The notes under the pieces are model-generated. The model searched no databases. It was not told the origin of the DNA and was given only the letters and a program-made list of their open reading frames with translations. A stretch of DNA of 64,000 bases from Xanthobacteraceae bacterium (GTDB lineage Bacteria; Pseudomonadota; Alphaproteobacteria; Rhizobiales; Xanthobacteraceae), in NCBI GenBank assembly GCA_019635635.1, contig JAHBZB010000001.1, forward strand, positions 372,001 through 436,000, written 5' to 3'. This document shows positions 35,374 to 46,680 of the stretch, piece by piece; the stretch's first letter is position 1, and the number at the start of each line of letters is the position of its first letter. The translations under genes and the position numbers were made by a program.

Positions 35374-36777
35374 ATGAGCGACGCTCGCAAGGTTCATATC
35401 AAGTCCTTCGGCTGCCAGATGAACGTCTACGACGCGCGTCGTATGGCGGACACGCTGGCGCGCGACGGTTACGCCGAAACCGCGCATGCCGAAGAGGCCG
35501 ACCTCATCATTCTCAACACCTGCCATATCCGCGAGAAGGCGGTGGAGAAGGTCTATTCGGAACTCGGCCGCCTGCGCGAGATGCGCGCGGAAGCCGAAAC
35601 CCGGGGCCGCTCGCAGATGATCGCGGTCGCGGGCTGCGTCGCGCAGGCCGAAGGCAAAGAAATCATCCGCCGCGCGCCTTCGGTGCGGCTCGTGGTCGGC
35701 CCGCAGAACATCCACCGCATTTCCGAACTGGTCGCGCGTGCGAACAACGGCGAAGCCGTGGTCGATACCGAGTTCGCGGTCGAAGATAAATTCGAGCAGC
35801 TCGCGGCACCCAAACCGGAGGCGACCCGCGCGCGTGGAATCTCCGCCTTCGTGACCGTGCAGGAAGGTTGCGACAAGTTCTGCACGTTCTGCGTCGTGCC
35901 TTATACCCGCGGCAACGAAGCGTCACGTTCGGTCGAACGGATCTTGCGCGAGACGCAGACGCTGCTTTCGCAGGGCGTCAAGGAAATCACGCTGATCGGC
36001 CAGAACGTGAATGCCTATCACGGCAAAGGACCCGAAGGGCGCGACTGGACGCTTCCGCGGCTGATCGCGCGGCTCGCGGAAATGCCGGAGCTCTTGCGCA
36101 TCCGCTACACCACCAGCCATCCCCGCGACATGGACGACGAGCTGATCGAAGCACACCGCGACATCGAAAAGCTGATGCCGTTTTTGCACCTGCCCGTGCA
36201 GTCGGGCTCCGACCGGATTCTCGACGAGATGAACCGCAAGCACACACGCGCGGAATACTTGAAAATCATCGAGCGCGCGCGCAAAGCGCGTCCCGACATG
36301 GCGTTCTCGTCGGATTTCATCGTCGGCTTCCCCGGCGAAACGGATCAGGATTTCGAAGATACGCTCTCGCTCGCGCGCGAAGTCGGCTACGCGCAGTGCT
36401 TCACCTTCAAATACAGTCCCCGCCCCGGCACGCCGGCTGCCGATTTCGGCGCGCAGGTTCCGGAAGAGATCAAAAGCGAACGCCTCTATCGCCTCCAGGA
36501 ATTGATCGAGGCGCAGCAGCACGCATTCAACCTGTCCTGCGTCGGGCGCGAACTCGACGTGCTGTTCGAGAAGCCCGGCCGCCACGAAGGTCAGATCGTC
36601 GGACGCTCGCCTTATCTTCAGCCGGTGCCGGTGATCGCGCCCTCGTCGATCATCGGCTCGGTGGCGCGCGTGCGCGTCAACGAACTCAGAACCTACAGCC
36701 TGATCGGCGAACTGGTGGCGCAGCCGCAAATTTCGCCTACCAATAATTCCGCCGCGGAGGTGAACGCGTTTGCGTAG
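35374..36777 (+). CDS. miaB: tRNA-2-methylthio-N6-dimethylallyladenosine synthase MiaB
   Basis: This encodes 467 residues: an N-terminal MTTase domain with three cysteines ([27 protein letters not shown]) holding one 4Fe-4S cluster, a radical-SAM core with CDKFCTFC for the second cluster, and a C-terminal TRAM domain (about 395-460). It adds the methylthio group to i6A37 of tRNAs reading UNN codons. ATG 35374 gives the expected [15 protein letters not shown] start. Its last bases overlap the TTG start of the phoH gene. Confidence 0.96.
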   Translation: MSDARKVHIKSFGCQMNVYDARRMADTLARDGYAETAHAEEADLIILNTCHIREKAVEKVYSELGRLREMRAEAETRGRSQMIAVAGCVAQAEGKEIIRRAPSVRLVVGPQNIHRISELVARANNGEAVVDTEFAVEDKFEQLAAPKPEATRARGISAFVTVQEGCDKFCTFCVVPYTRGNEASRSVERILRETQTLLSQGVKEITLIGQNVNAYHGKGPEGRDWTLPRLIARLAEMPELLRIRYTTSHPRDMDDELIEAHRDIEKLMPFLHLPVQSGSDRILDEMNRKHTRAEYLKIIERARKARPDMAFSSDFIVGFPGETDQDFEDTLSLAREVGYAQCFTFKYSPRPGTPAADFGAQVPEEIKSERLYRLQELIEAQQHAFNLSCVGRELDVLFEKPGRHEGQIVGRSPYLQPVPVIAPSSIIGSVARVRVNELRTYSLIGELVAQPQISPTNNSAAEVNAFA

Positions 36778-37804
36778 TTCTGGTCCTGAAGCCGGCAAGA
36801 AAGCGCCTTGGGATCGCGGGCGCGAAAACGAGGCAAGCCTCATGGTCGCGTTCGACGACAACCGTCTCGCGAGCGCGCTGTTCGGACGTTATGGCGAAAA
36901 TCTCGCGCTGATCGAGCGCCGTCTCGGCGTCACGATCGACCAGCGAGGCAATCACGTCTCGATCGACGGTCCGCGCGACGCCTGCGAAAAGGCGCGCAAG
37001 ACGCTCGAGGGTCTTTATGACGAGTTACGCGCAGGCCGCGACGTTTCATCGGGCGACGTCGAAGGCGCGCTGCGCGCCGCGCAAACGCAGACCTCGTTCT
37101 TCGACGGCGAAGCCGGTACCGAGAAAGTTGCGTTCGGCGACATCCGGTTGCGCAAGCGCGCGGTACGCGCCCGCACGCCGATGCAGGACGCCTATATCAA
37201 GGCGATGCAGCGCAATACGCTCGTGTTCGGCATCGGCCCGGCCGGTACCGGCAAGACCTGGCTCGCGGTCGCACATGCCGTGCATCTTTACGAGCGGCGC
37301 GAAGTCGACCGCATCGTGCTGTCGCGGCCCGCGGTGGAAGCGGGCGAACGCCTCGGCTTTCTTCCCGGCGATATGCGCGAGAAGGTCGATCCATACTTGA
37401 GGCCGATGTACGACGCGCTTTACGACCTGATGGACCGCGCGCTCGTCGAACGAGCGCTGCAATCGGGTGAAATCGAAATCGCGCCGCTCGCCTTCATGCG
37501 CGGCCGCACACTCGCGCATGCCGCGATCATTCTGGACGAGGCGCAGAACACGACGCCGATGCAGATGAAGATGTTCCTCACCCGTCTCGGCGAACATTCG
37601 CGCATGATCGTGACCGGTGACCCGTCGCAGATCGATCTGCCGGCGGGACAAAGCTCGGGGCTCGTCGAAGCAACCTCGCTGCTTTCCGGAGTTGAGGGCA
37701 TTGCGCAGGTTCAGTTCACCGGCGCCGACGTGGTGCGGCACGAACTCGTCGGCCGCATCGTCGCGGCCTATGACAGCGCGGACAACAAGAAGAAAAACAA
37801 ATGA
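36770..37804 (+). CDS. PhoH-family ATPase (YbeZ-type)
   Basis: This encodes 344 residues: an N-terminal KH-like RNA-binding region (about 30-85), then a P-loop ATPase with Walker A GPAGTGKT at 156-163, Walker [22 protein letters not shown] and the GDPSQIDLP motif. In other bacteria YbeZ works with YbeY in rRNA processing. The start is TTG at 36770 with a strong GGAGGTG site 7 bases upstream, inside the end of miaB. The stop overlaps the ybeY start (ATGA). The order miaB-phoH-ybeY-corC-lnt is widely conserved in proteobacteria. Confidence 0.93.
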   Translation: MRSSGPEAGKKAPWDRGRENEASLMVAFDDNRLASALFGRYGENLALIERRLGVTIDQRGNHVSIDGPRDACEKARKTLEGLYDELRAGRDVSSGDVEGALRAAQTQTSFFDGEAGTEKVAFGDIRLRKRAVRARTPMQDAYIKAMQRNTLVFGIGPAGTGKTWLAVAHAVHLYERREVDRIVLSRPAVEAGERLGFLPGDMREKVDPYLRPMYDALYDLMDRALVERALQSGEIEIAPLAFMRGRTLAHAAIILDEAQNTTPMQMKMFLTRLGEHSRMIVTGDPSQIDLPAGQSSGLVEATSLLSGVEGIAQVQFTGADVVRHELVGRIVAAYDSADNKKKNK

Positions 37805-38292
37805 GTTTCGCGATCGACATATCGCTGGAGTCGGAAGACTGGGCGAAGATTCCCGGCATCGAAGCACTGGTGCGGCGCGCGGCGGAGGCGGCACTCCTCG
37901 ACAACGACGCGCCGCCTTCGGAAATATCCGTCGTGCTTTCTGGCGACGAGCATATCCGCGAGCTGAACAAGCACCACCGCGGCATGGACAAGCCGACCAA
38001 CGTGCTGTCGTTTCCGGCGGCGCGCATGAAGACGCCCGCCGGCGGCCCGCGCCTGCTCGGCGACGTGGTGCTGGCCTTCGAGACCTGCCAACGCGAAGCG
38101 GCTGAAGAGGCCAAGCCGATCGAGAACCATGTCACGCATCTCGTGGTGCATGGCGTCCTGCATCTGCTCGGCTACGATCACGAAGACGACGACGAGGCGG
38201 AGACCATGGAGGGACGCGAGCGGCAGATCCTCGCGAAGCTCGGCATCCCAGATCCTTATGCGGAGCGCGGCGCGGCCGCGAAACGCGCATGA
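37801..38292 (+). CDS. ybeY: Endoribonuclease YbeY
   Basis: This encodes 163 residues. The zinc-binding motif HGVLHLLGYDH (His117, His121, His127) is intact, and KPTNVLSFP is the second conserved block. YbeY takes part in 16S rRNA 3' end maturation and ribosome quality control. It overlaps both neighbours by four bases (ATGA at each end), so translation of phoH, ybeY and corC is coupled. Confidence 0.96.
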   Translation: MSFAIDISLESEDWAKIPGIEALVRRAAEAALLDNDAPPSEISVVLSGDEHIRELNKHHRGMDKPTNVLSFPAARMKTPAGGPRLLGDVVLAFETCQREAAEEAKPIENHVTHLVVHGVLHLLGYDHEDDDEAETMEGRERQILAKLGIPDPYAERGAAAKRA

Positions 38293-39362
38293 GCGACGGC
38301 GACAGAAGCAACGGAAACGAAAACGGCGACTATAAACTTTCGTGGCTCGAGCGGCTGCTCGCGAAAATCGGTTTCTCGCGCAAGAAATCGATCCGCGACG
38401 ATCTCGCCGAAGTGCTCGCCGAAACGCCGACCAGCCCGCAATCGCAGACCGGCTCCGAATTCTCGCCCGCCGAACAGTCGATGTTGCAGAACGTGCTCGC
38501 GCTGCGCGAACGGCGGATTGGCGACGTCATGGTGCCGCGCTCGGAGATTGTCGCGGTCAAGCAGGACATTCCGATCGGCCAGTTGTTGCAGACCTTCGCC
38601 AAGGCCGGTCACTCGCGGCTCGCGGTTTACGGCGAGACGCTGGACGAGCCGACCGGCATGATCCACATCCGCGATCTGGTCTCTTATCTGACGACGCAGG
38701 CCGCGGCTGCGCAGAAGGGCAAGCGGGTACGCAAGAAGTTCGATCCGAAGTCGATCGATCTCACGCAGCCGCTCATCAATACCAAGATCGTGCGGCGGAT
38801 TCTGTTCGCGCCGCCCTCGATGCCGGTGGTCGACCTGCTGGTGAAAATGCAGGCAACCCGCATCCACCTCGCGCTCGTGATCGACGAATACGGCGGCACC
38901 GACGGGCTCGTATCGATCGAAGATATCGTCGAGGAAATCGTCGGCGACATCGAGGACGAACACGACGAACAGGAGACCCGCATCGTCGCGCTCGGCGACG
39001 GCAGCTTTCTTGCCGACGCTCGCGCGTCGCTCGCCGAAACGCTGGAAGCGGCCGGCACTGGTTTCGATGTCGGCGCGCTTGCCGACGAAGTCGATACGCT
39101 CGGCGGCCTGATGGTGACGCTCGCCGCGCGAGTGCCCGCGCGGAACGAAATCCTGCGCGGGCCCGGCGAGTTCGATTTCGAGATCATCGACGCTGACCCG
39201 CGCCGCGTGAAGCGCGTGCGCATCTTCCGCCGCCCGCCCGATCCGCCGAAGCGGGAGCGCAAACGCAAGCCGAAGATAACGCCTGACGCCGCATCGGCGC
39301 AAAACAGCGAATCCGAATCGGTAACGCCGACAGACATGGACAACCGCAACGCCAGCGGGTAA
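38289..39362 (+). CDS. CorC/HlyC-type CBS domain protein
   Basis: This encodes 357 residues. Two CBS domains (about 75-195) start with RRIGDVMVPRSEIVAV and contain the strand LALVIDEYGGTDGLVSIEDIVEEIVGDI, followed by a CorC_HlyC transporter-associated domain (about 215-310). There is no DUF21 membrane domain, so this is the short cytoplasmic form like CorC. The tail is rich in K/R then acidic and disordered. The protein is linked to magnesium/cobalt efflux or envelope functions; exact role here is unknown. It precedes lnt by 9 bases. Confidence 0.9.
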   Translation: MSDGDRSNGNENGDYKLSWLERLLAKIGFSRKKSIRDDLAEVLAETPTSPQSQTGSEFSPAEQSMLQNVLALRERRIGDVMVPRSEIVAVKQDIPIGQLLQTFAKAGHSRLAVYGETLDEPTGMIHIRDLVSYLTTQAAAAQKGKRVRKKFDPKSIDLTQPLINTKIVRRILFAPPSMPVVDLLVKMQATRIHLALVIDEYGGTDGLVSIEDIVEEIVGDIEDEHDEQETRIVALGDGSFLADARASLAETLEAAGTGFDVGALADEVDTLGGLMVTLAARVPARNEILRGPGEFDFEIIDADPRRVKRVRIFRRPPDPPKRERKRKPKITPDAASAQNSESESVTPTDMDNRNASG

Positions 39363-39371
39363 CCGGCGAGC

Positions 39372-40976
39372 ATGACGCTCGCGGACGTAGCGAATCGCGT
39401 GGTGCTATCCTGGGGCTGGAAACGGCGCGGCATCGCGTTCGTCGCCGGTGCCCTGTCCGCGCTTTCGATGGCGCCGTTCAATCTCTTTCCGGTACTTCTG
39501 TTCACCTTTCCGGTTTTCGTCTGGCTGCTCGACGGCGCGGGCGCGGGCAAGCGCGGGCTGCTCGCTGCATTCGGCGCGGGCTGGTGGTTCGGCTTCGGCT
39601 ATTTCGTCGCCGGCCTCTACTGGATCGGCATGGCGCTGTTCGTCGAGGCCGACAAATTCGCCTGGCTCCTGCCGTTCGCGGTGCTCGGCATTCCTGCGGG
39701 GCTCGCGTTCTTCACCGCATTCGGCGCGCTCATCGCGCGCATGATGTGGGTGACCGGGCCAACGCGCATTCTTGCCTTCGCGGCGGGCCTGGGAATTTCC
39801 GAGTGGCTGCGCGGCACGATTTTGACCGGCTTTCCCTGGAACAGCTTCGGCTATGCGCTGACCAGCGTGCCGCAATTCGCCCAAGGCGCGTCGCTCGCCG
39901 GGCTGTGGGGCCTGACGCTGCTTGCGCTTGCTATCTTCGCGTCGCCCGCGACCATCGCGGATGCGCGCGACCGCACGCGGCATCCACGGCTGCCGGTGAT
40001 CCTGTCCGCGCTCGCGCTCTTTCTTCTGGGCGCTTACGGCTGGCATCGGCTCGCGAACAACGCGATCGCGAATGTCGAGGGCGTGCGGCTTCGCTTGATG
40101 CAGCCGAACATTTCGCAGAATCTGAAATGGCAGCCGGAACAGCGGCCGGCGGTGATGCGGCGCTATCTTTCGCTCTCCGATCAGGCAACGTCGCCGGAGC
40201 GGCAGGGCGTCAAAGACATCACGCATCTCATCTGGCCGGAATCCGCGTTTCCGTTTTTTCTCGACCGCGAGCCGCAGGCGCTCGCGCAGATCGCGGAGCT
40301 TCTGCCGAGCGGGGTCACGCTCGTCACCGGCGCGATCCGGCTCGACGCACCGCTGCCGGGATCGCAGACGCCGCGCGTGTTCAATTCGATCCGCGTGCTA
40401 CGCGATGATGGCGCAATCATCGCGACCTATGACAAGCTTTATCTCGTGCCGTTCGGCGAATTTCTGCCGTTCCAGTCGTTGCTCGAAAGCATAGGCCTGC
40501 GCCAGCTTACGCACCAGCGCGGAGGTTTCACCGCCGGCGCACGGCGGCGCGCGCTCACTATTCCCGGCCTGCCGCCGGCAGCACCGCTGATTTGCTATGA
40601 AGCGATCTATCCGGGCTATGTGCTGCCGGAAGGACCGCGGCCGCGATGGATTCTCAATCTCACGAACGATGCATGGTTCGGCATTACACCGGGGCCGTAT
40701 CAGCACTTCGCGCAAGCGCGGCTGCGCGCGATCGAGGAGGGGCTGCCTTTGGTGCGCGTCGCCAATAACGGCATCTCCGCGATCGTCGATCCGTTAGGAC
40801 GCATCGTGCATTCGTTACCGCTCGGTAGCGACGGATTGATCGACGGCGCGCTTCCGGAAGCGCTCGACGAAACCGTGTATTCCCGCCACCGGAACGGTCC
40901 CGCCTTGCTATTGGCAGCCGCCTTCGCTATCGCCGCTTTTGCTGCGCGGCGTCGCAAAGCAAAGCGTCCAAAATAA
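39372..40976 (+). CDS. lnt: Apolipoprotein N-acyltransferase
   Basis: This encodes 534 residues with about six to seven N-terminal membrane helices, a periplasmic nitrilase-like domain and a final membrane helix (about 510-528). The catalytic triad is visible: Glu290 in WPESAF, Lys355 in YDKLYLVPFGEFLPF, and Cys408 in LICYEAIYP. It adds the third acyl chain to the N-terminal cysteine of lipoproteins at the outer face of the inner membrane. It ends the miaB-phoH-ybeY-corC-lnt cluster. Confidence 0.95.
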   Translation: MTLADVANRVVLSWGWKRRGIAFVAGALSALSMAPFNLFPVLLFTFPVFVWLLDGAGAGKRGLLAAFGAGWWFGFGYFVAGLYWIGMALFVEADKFAWLLPFAVLGIPAGLAFFTAFGALIARMMWVTGPTRILAFAAGLGISEWLRGTILTGFPWNSFGYALTSVPQFAQGASLAGLWGLTLLALAIFASPATIADARDRTRHPRLPVILSALALFLLGAYGWHRLANNAIANVEGVRLRLMQPNISQNLKWQPEQRPAVMRRYLSLSDQATSPERQGVKDITHLIWPESAFPFFLDREPQALAQIAELLPSGVTLVTGAIRLDAPLPGSQTPRVFNSIRVLRDDGAIIATYDKLYLVPFGEFLPFQSLLESIGLRQLTHQRGGFTAGARRRALTIPGLPPAAPLICYEAIYPGYVLPEGPRPRWILNLTNDAWFGITPGPYQHFAQARLRAIEEGLPLVRVANNGISAIVDPLGRIVHSLPLGSDGLIDGALPEALDETVYSRHRNGPALLLAAAFAIAAFAARRRKAKRPK

Positions 40977-41099
40977 TCTTCCATGTGGCGTAGCCGGCGT
41001 AAGCCATTCGATCCGTAAGTGTACTTTCGCTTCCTTCACTAGGATCGAGGTAGTAGTGTCTCGCAGGACTACGCACACACGAGCAGTAACGGAAGCCGA

Positions 41100-41513
41100 A
41101 TGACGAAGAAGGAGCCGAACCCCATCGACCGCCACGTGGGCAGCCGTGTCCGCATGCGCCGGATGATGATTTCGATGAGCCAGGAAAAGCTCGGCGAACG
41201 TCTCGGCATCACCTTCCAGCAGGTGCAGAAGTACGAGAAGGGCACGAACCGAATCGGCGCGAGCCGCCTGCATCAGATCGCGAATATTCTTAGCGTTCCG
41301 GTGGCGTTCTTCTACGATGACATGCCGGGCGGCGAGGCTGCCGCTGGCTTCGGCGAGAGCGGCAATCCGGTATATGTCTCGGAATTCATGTCGAGCCCCG
41401 AGGGACTCGCTCTGGCAAAAGCGTTCATGAAAGTTGCCGACCCCAAGCTGCGCCGCCGGATCGTCGATCTGGTCGAAGCGATGGTCGCGGCGAGCGCGAC
41501 CGACGCGAAATAG
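41100..41513 (+). CDS. XRE-family helix-turn-helix regulator
   Basis: This encodes 137 residues. The DNA-binding domain spans about residues 10-70 (VGSRVRMRRMMISMSQEKLG, ITFQQVQKYEKGTNRI), followed by a short helical tail ending near KLRRRIVDLVEAMV. Genes of this kind sit between lnt and metK in many Hyphomicrobiales and resemble PraR/PhrR-type regulators of surface adhesion and quorum genes; target genes here are unknown. It has its own 123-base upstream space and about 140 bases with two inverted repeats after it. Confidence 0.9.
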   Translation: MTKKEPNPIDRHVGSRVRMRRMMISMSQEKLGERLGITFQQVQKYEKGTNRIGASRLHQIANILSVPVAFFYDDMPGGEAAAGFGESGNPVYVSEFMSSPEGLALAKAFMKVADPKLRRRIVDLVEAMVAASATDAK

Positions 41514-41558
41514 CTACGGTCCCGCCGGGAAGTATTGCCCAATCAGCCCACACCTTGA

Positions 41559-41615
41559 CCATGCTTTGCATGGCTGCGAGAACCCTTGCCGCGAAATACA
41601 GCCGCGACTGTATTT
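41559..41615. promoter_or_regulatory. Two inverted repeats in the metK leader
   Basis: ccatgc-ttt-gcatgg lies at 41559-41573 and aaatacag-N6-ctgtattt at 41594-41615. The second ends 36 bases before the metK start. They do not match the SAM-II or SAM-V riboswitch patterns I know. They could be an operator for the adjacent XRE regulator or a structured leader. Confidence 0.5.
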
Positions 41616-41651
41616 TCAATAGATTTCACGCCGCCGCGCAGGAGTTTATCG

Positions 41652-42872
<1,221 letters not shown>

Positions 42873-42885
42873 TCAACAACGATAC

Positions 42886-42915
42886 AAGCGCCGCGCATCA
42901 GCGCGGCGCTTTTTT
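42886..42915 (+). terminator. Terminator after metK, inside trmB codons
   Basis: The perfect 11-bp stem aagcgccgcgc / gcgcggcgctt with the loop atca is followed by a run of T. It starts 14 bases after the metK stop. It overlaps the first codons of trmB, so it may also attenuate trmB expression. Confidence 0.8.
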
Positions 42916-43580
42916 CGGCCGCCGCAAAGGCCATCCGCTGCGCAAGCAGCAGGCCGAACTTTACCAACAACTCCTCCCGAAACTTTCGCTCGACCTCGAA
43001 AGCGATGCGCCGCGCGAACTCGCGGCCTTGTTTTCCTTTCGGCCCGCGAAGTTTCAACTCGAGATCGGCTTCGGCGGCGGCGAACACTTGCTGCACGAGG
43101 CGCGCGCGAACCCGGATACCGGCTTCATCGGCTGCGAGCCCTTCATCAACGGCATGGCGAAGATGCTGGCCGTGATTTCGAACGAAAAGATTCCGAACAT
43201 CCGGCTCCACGCGGCCGATGCGCTCTATCTCCTGGAATGGTTACCGGCTGCTTCGCTGGACCGGATCGACATCCTCTATGCCGACCCGTGGCCGAAGAAG
43301 CGGCATTGGAAGCGCCGCTTCATTTCCGACGAAAATGTCGCGCGCTTTGCGCGCGTGCTGAAATCCGGCGCTACGCTTCGTTTCGCGTCAGATATCGACA
43401 CCTATGTGGAGTGGACGCTGGTGCGGCTCTTGCGAAACCCGGACTTTCTCTGGGGCGCCGAGAAAGCCGATGACTGGCGGATCGCCTGGGCCGGATGGCC
43501 GGGCACCCGTTACGAGCAAAAGGCGCTCCGGGAAGGCCGAAAACCGGCCTATCTCGAGTTCCGGCGGCTCTAATCTAGGG

Positions 43581-43608
43581 TTGCGATTCCGGGGATCGGC
43601 GCTATATT
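43581..43608 (+). promoter_or_regulatory. Promoter for the rimP-nusA-infB operon
   Basis: TTGCGA (43581-43586) and TATATT within GCTATATT (43603-43608) are separated by 16 bases, close to the CTTGAC-N17-CTATAT pattern of alphaproteobacterial house-keeping promoters. It lies just after the trmB stop and 112 bases before rimP. Confidence 0.6.
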
Positions 43609-43634
43609 CCCGGCCAATCAACAACATCTCAGAA

Positions 43635-43690
43635 CGATCCTAGGGATCGATGATGAGAGTGGGGACCGGACCGGGCCCCGCTCCTTTTCC
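43635..43690 (+). promoter_or_regulatory. Structured leader of the rimP-nusA operon
   Basis: Two inverted repeats follow the promoter: cgatcc-tag-ggatcg (43635-43649) and gagtgggg / ccccgctc with an 11-base loop (43657-43683, one G-U pair) followed by ccttttcccgtttctt. The second looks like an attenuator. NusA is known to control its own operon in other bacteria, so attenuation is plausible. Confidence 0.5.
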
Positions 43691-43719
43691 CGTTTCTTAC
43701 CCGGTCAACTGAAACGCGA

Positions 43720-44352
43720 ATGCAGTCAGACGCCGACCAGAACGAGCCGCGCCTTGTCGTCGAACAGGGTCTTGCCGCGCGTATCGCCGCGGCGATCGAG
43801 CCTGCGCTCGGTACGCTCGGCTTCCGGCTGGTGCGCGTGAAGGTCACGGGCCGCGACGGCGGCACGCTGCAAGTCATGGCGGAACGCCCCGACGGCACCT
43901 TCACCATCGACGATTGCGAGGCGGTCAGCCGCGCGCTCTCGCCGATTCTCGACGTGGAAGACCCGATTCAGGCCGCCTACCGGCTCGAGGTTTCCTCGCC
44001 CGGCATCGACCGCCCGCTCGTGCGCCGCTCCGACATCGAGCGCGCGCTCGGCCATGAAGCGAAGATCGAAATGACGGCGATGGTCGACGGCCGCAAGCGC
44101 TTCCGCGGCATTCTGGAAAGCATCGAGAACGGCGCGGTGAACGTAAAAAGCACCGAGGGCAAAGCCGACGCGCTCCTGCCGCTCAACGAGATCGCGGACG
44201 CGAAGCTGATGCTAACCGACGCCTTGATCGAAGAAGCGCTTCGCCGCGACAAGCGCGCAAGCGAAGCGCAGGAAATCTCACAAGAAACCGCGGACGAAAC
44301 GTCCGCTCCGAAAAACCAGAAACACCCGGCGAAGCGCCGGGCGTCACGCTAA
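43720..44352 (+). CDS. rimP: Ribosome maturation factor RimP
   Basis: This encodes 210 residues. The N-terminal alpha/beta domain (about 12-90) and SH3-like C-terminal domain (about 95-160) carry RimP motifs: [28 protein letters not shown] and [14 protein letters not shown]. It binds the free 30S subunit and aids its late assembly. The C-terminal 45 residues are charged and low in complexity. It is the first gene of the nusA-infB operon, 15 bases before nusA. Confidence 0.95.
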   Translation: MQSDADQNEPRLVVEQGLAARIAAAIEPALGTLGFRLVRVKVTGRDGGTLQVMAERPDGTFTIDDCEAVSRALSPILDVEDPIQAAYRLEVSSPGIDRPLVRRSDIERALGHEAKIEMTAMVDGRKRFRGILESIENGAVNVKSTEGKADALLPLNEIADAKLMLTDALIEEALRRDKRASEAQEISQETADETSAPKNQKHPAKRRASR

Positions 44353-44367
44353 CCGGAGAGCGCCACC

Positions 44368-45972
<1,605 letters not shown>

Positions 45973-45981
45973 GGAGCATGA

Positions 45982-46680
45982 ATGCTCGCGGACGTGGACA
46001 AGACCGAAACCGACGAGGGGCTCGCCGCGGCGCGGCGCGCACCCGAACGGACGTGCCTTGCCACGCGCGAGAATGTTCCGATCGCGCGGATGATCCGCTT
46101 CGTGGTCGCGCCGGACGGCGCAGTGGTGCCGGATCTTTCGCGTAATCTGCCGGGACGCGGTGCGTGGGTCACGGCCTCGCGCGGGGCGGTCGAAAAGGCA
46201 CTCGCGCAGAAGGCCTTCGCGCGTGCCTTCCGCGGCAAGGCAAATCACGACGGGAATCTTGCCGAACTCGTGGACCGGCTGATCGAACGCGCAGCGCTGG
46301 AAGCACTTTCGCTTGCGAATAAAGCCGGGCTGATCGTCACCGGAAACGCGAAAGTGGAGAGCGCGATCCTTTCCGGAAAGGCGATCGCGATTTTCCATTC
46401 CAGCGACGGATCGGCCGACGGAAAGCGCAAACTGGACGGGCTTTTGCGCCGAATCGGGGCCGAAGGGGGTGGGAAAGCACCCTCTTTGACCCTATTTACC
46501 GGGAGCCAAATGGATTTGGCCCTCGGACGGCCAAATGTGGTACATGCTGCCCTGCTCGCGAGCCCGGCGAGCGGCGGTTTTCTCGAACGCAGCCTGAGAC
46601 TGAAGCGCTGGCGTGACGGCGACATCGCCTTTGGCGAAGCCGCGCCGGGCCTGAGCAAACAAGAACTGGAAGACGAATGA
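45982..46680 (+). CDS. YlxR-family RNA-binding protein with L7Ae-like C-terminal domain
   Basis: This encodes 232 residues in two parts. Residues about 20-90 are a YlxR/DUF448 domain ([43 protein letters not shown] contains its RxCxxxR and GRGAW motifs). Residues about 100-200 resemble an L7Ae/ribosomal-like RNA-binding domain ([21 protein letters not shown]). Such two-domain versions are common in alphaproteobacteria. In other bacteria YlxR-type proteins influence RNase P or transcription. Its stop overlaps the infB start (ATGA). Confidence 0.9.
   Translation: MLADVDKTETDEGLAAARRAPERTCLATRENVPIARMIRFVVAPDGAVVPDLSRNLPGRGAWVTASRGAVEKALAQKAFARAFRGKANHDGNLAELVDRLIERAALEALSLANKAGLIVTGNAKVESAILSGKAIAIFHSSDGSADGKRKLDGLLRRIGAEGGGKAPSLTLFTGSQMDLALGRPNVVHAALLASPASGGFLERSLRLKRWRDGDIAFGEAAPGLSKQELEDE

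Noticed and set aside
41514-41651. A SAM-II or SAM-V riboswitch before metK.
   Set aside because: The repeats found do not match the pseudoknot layout I know for these classes; listed only as unassigned inverted repeats.
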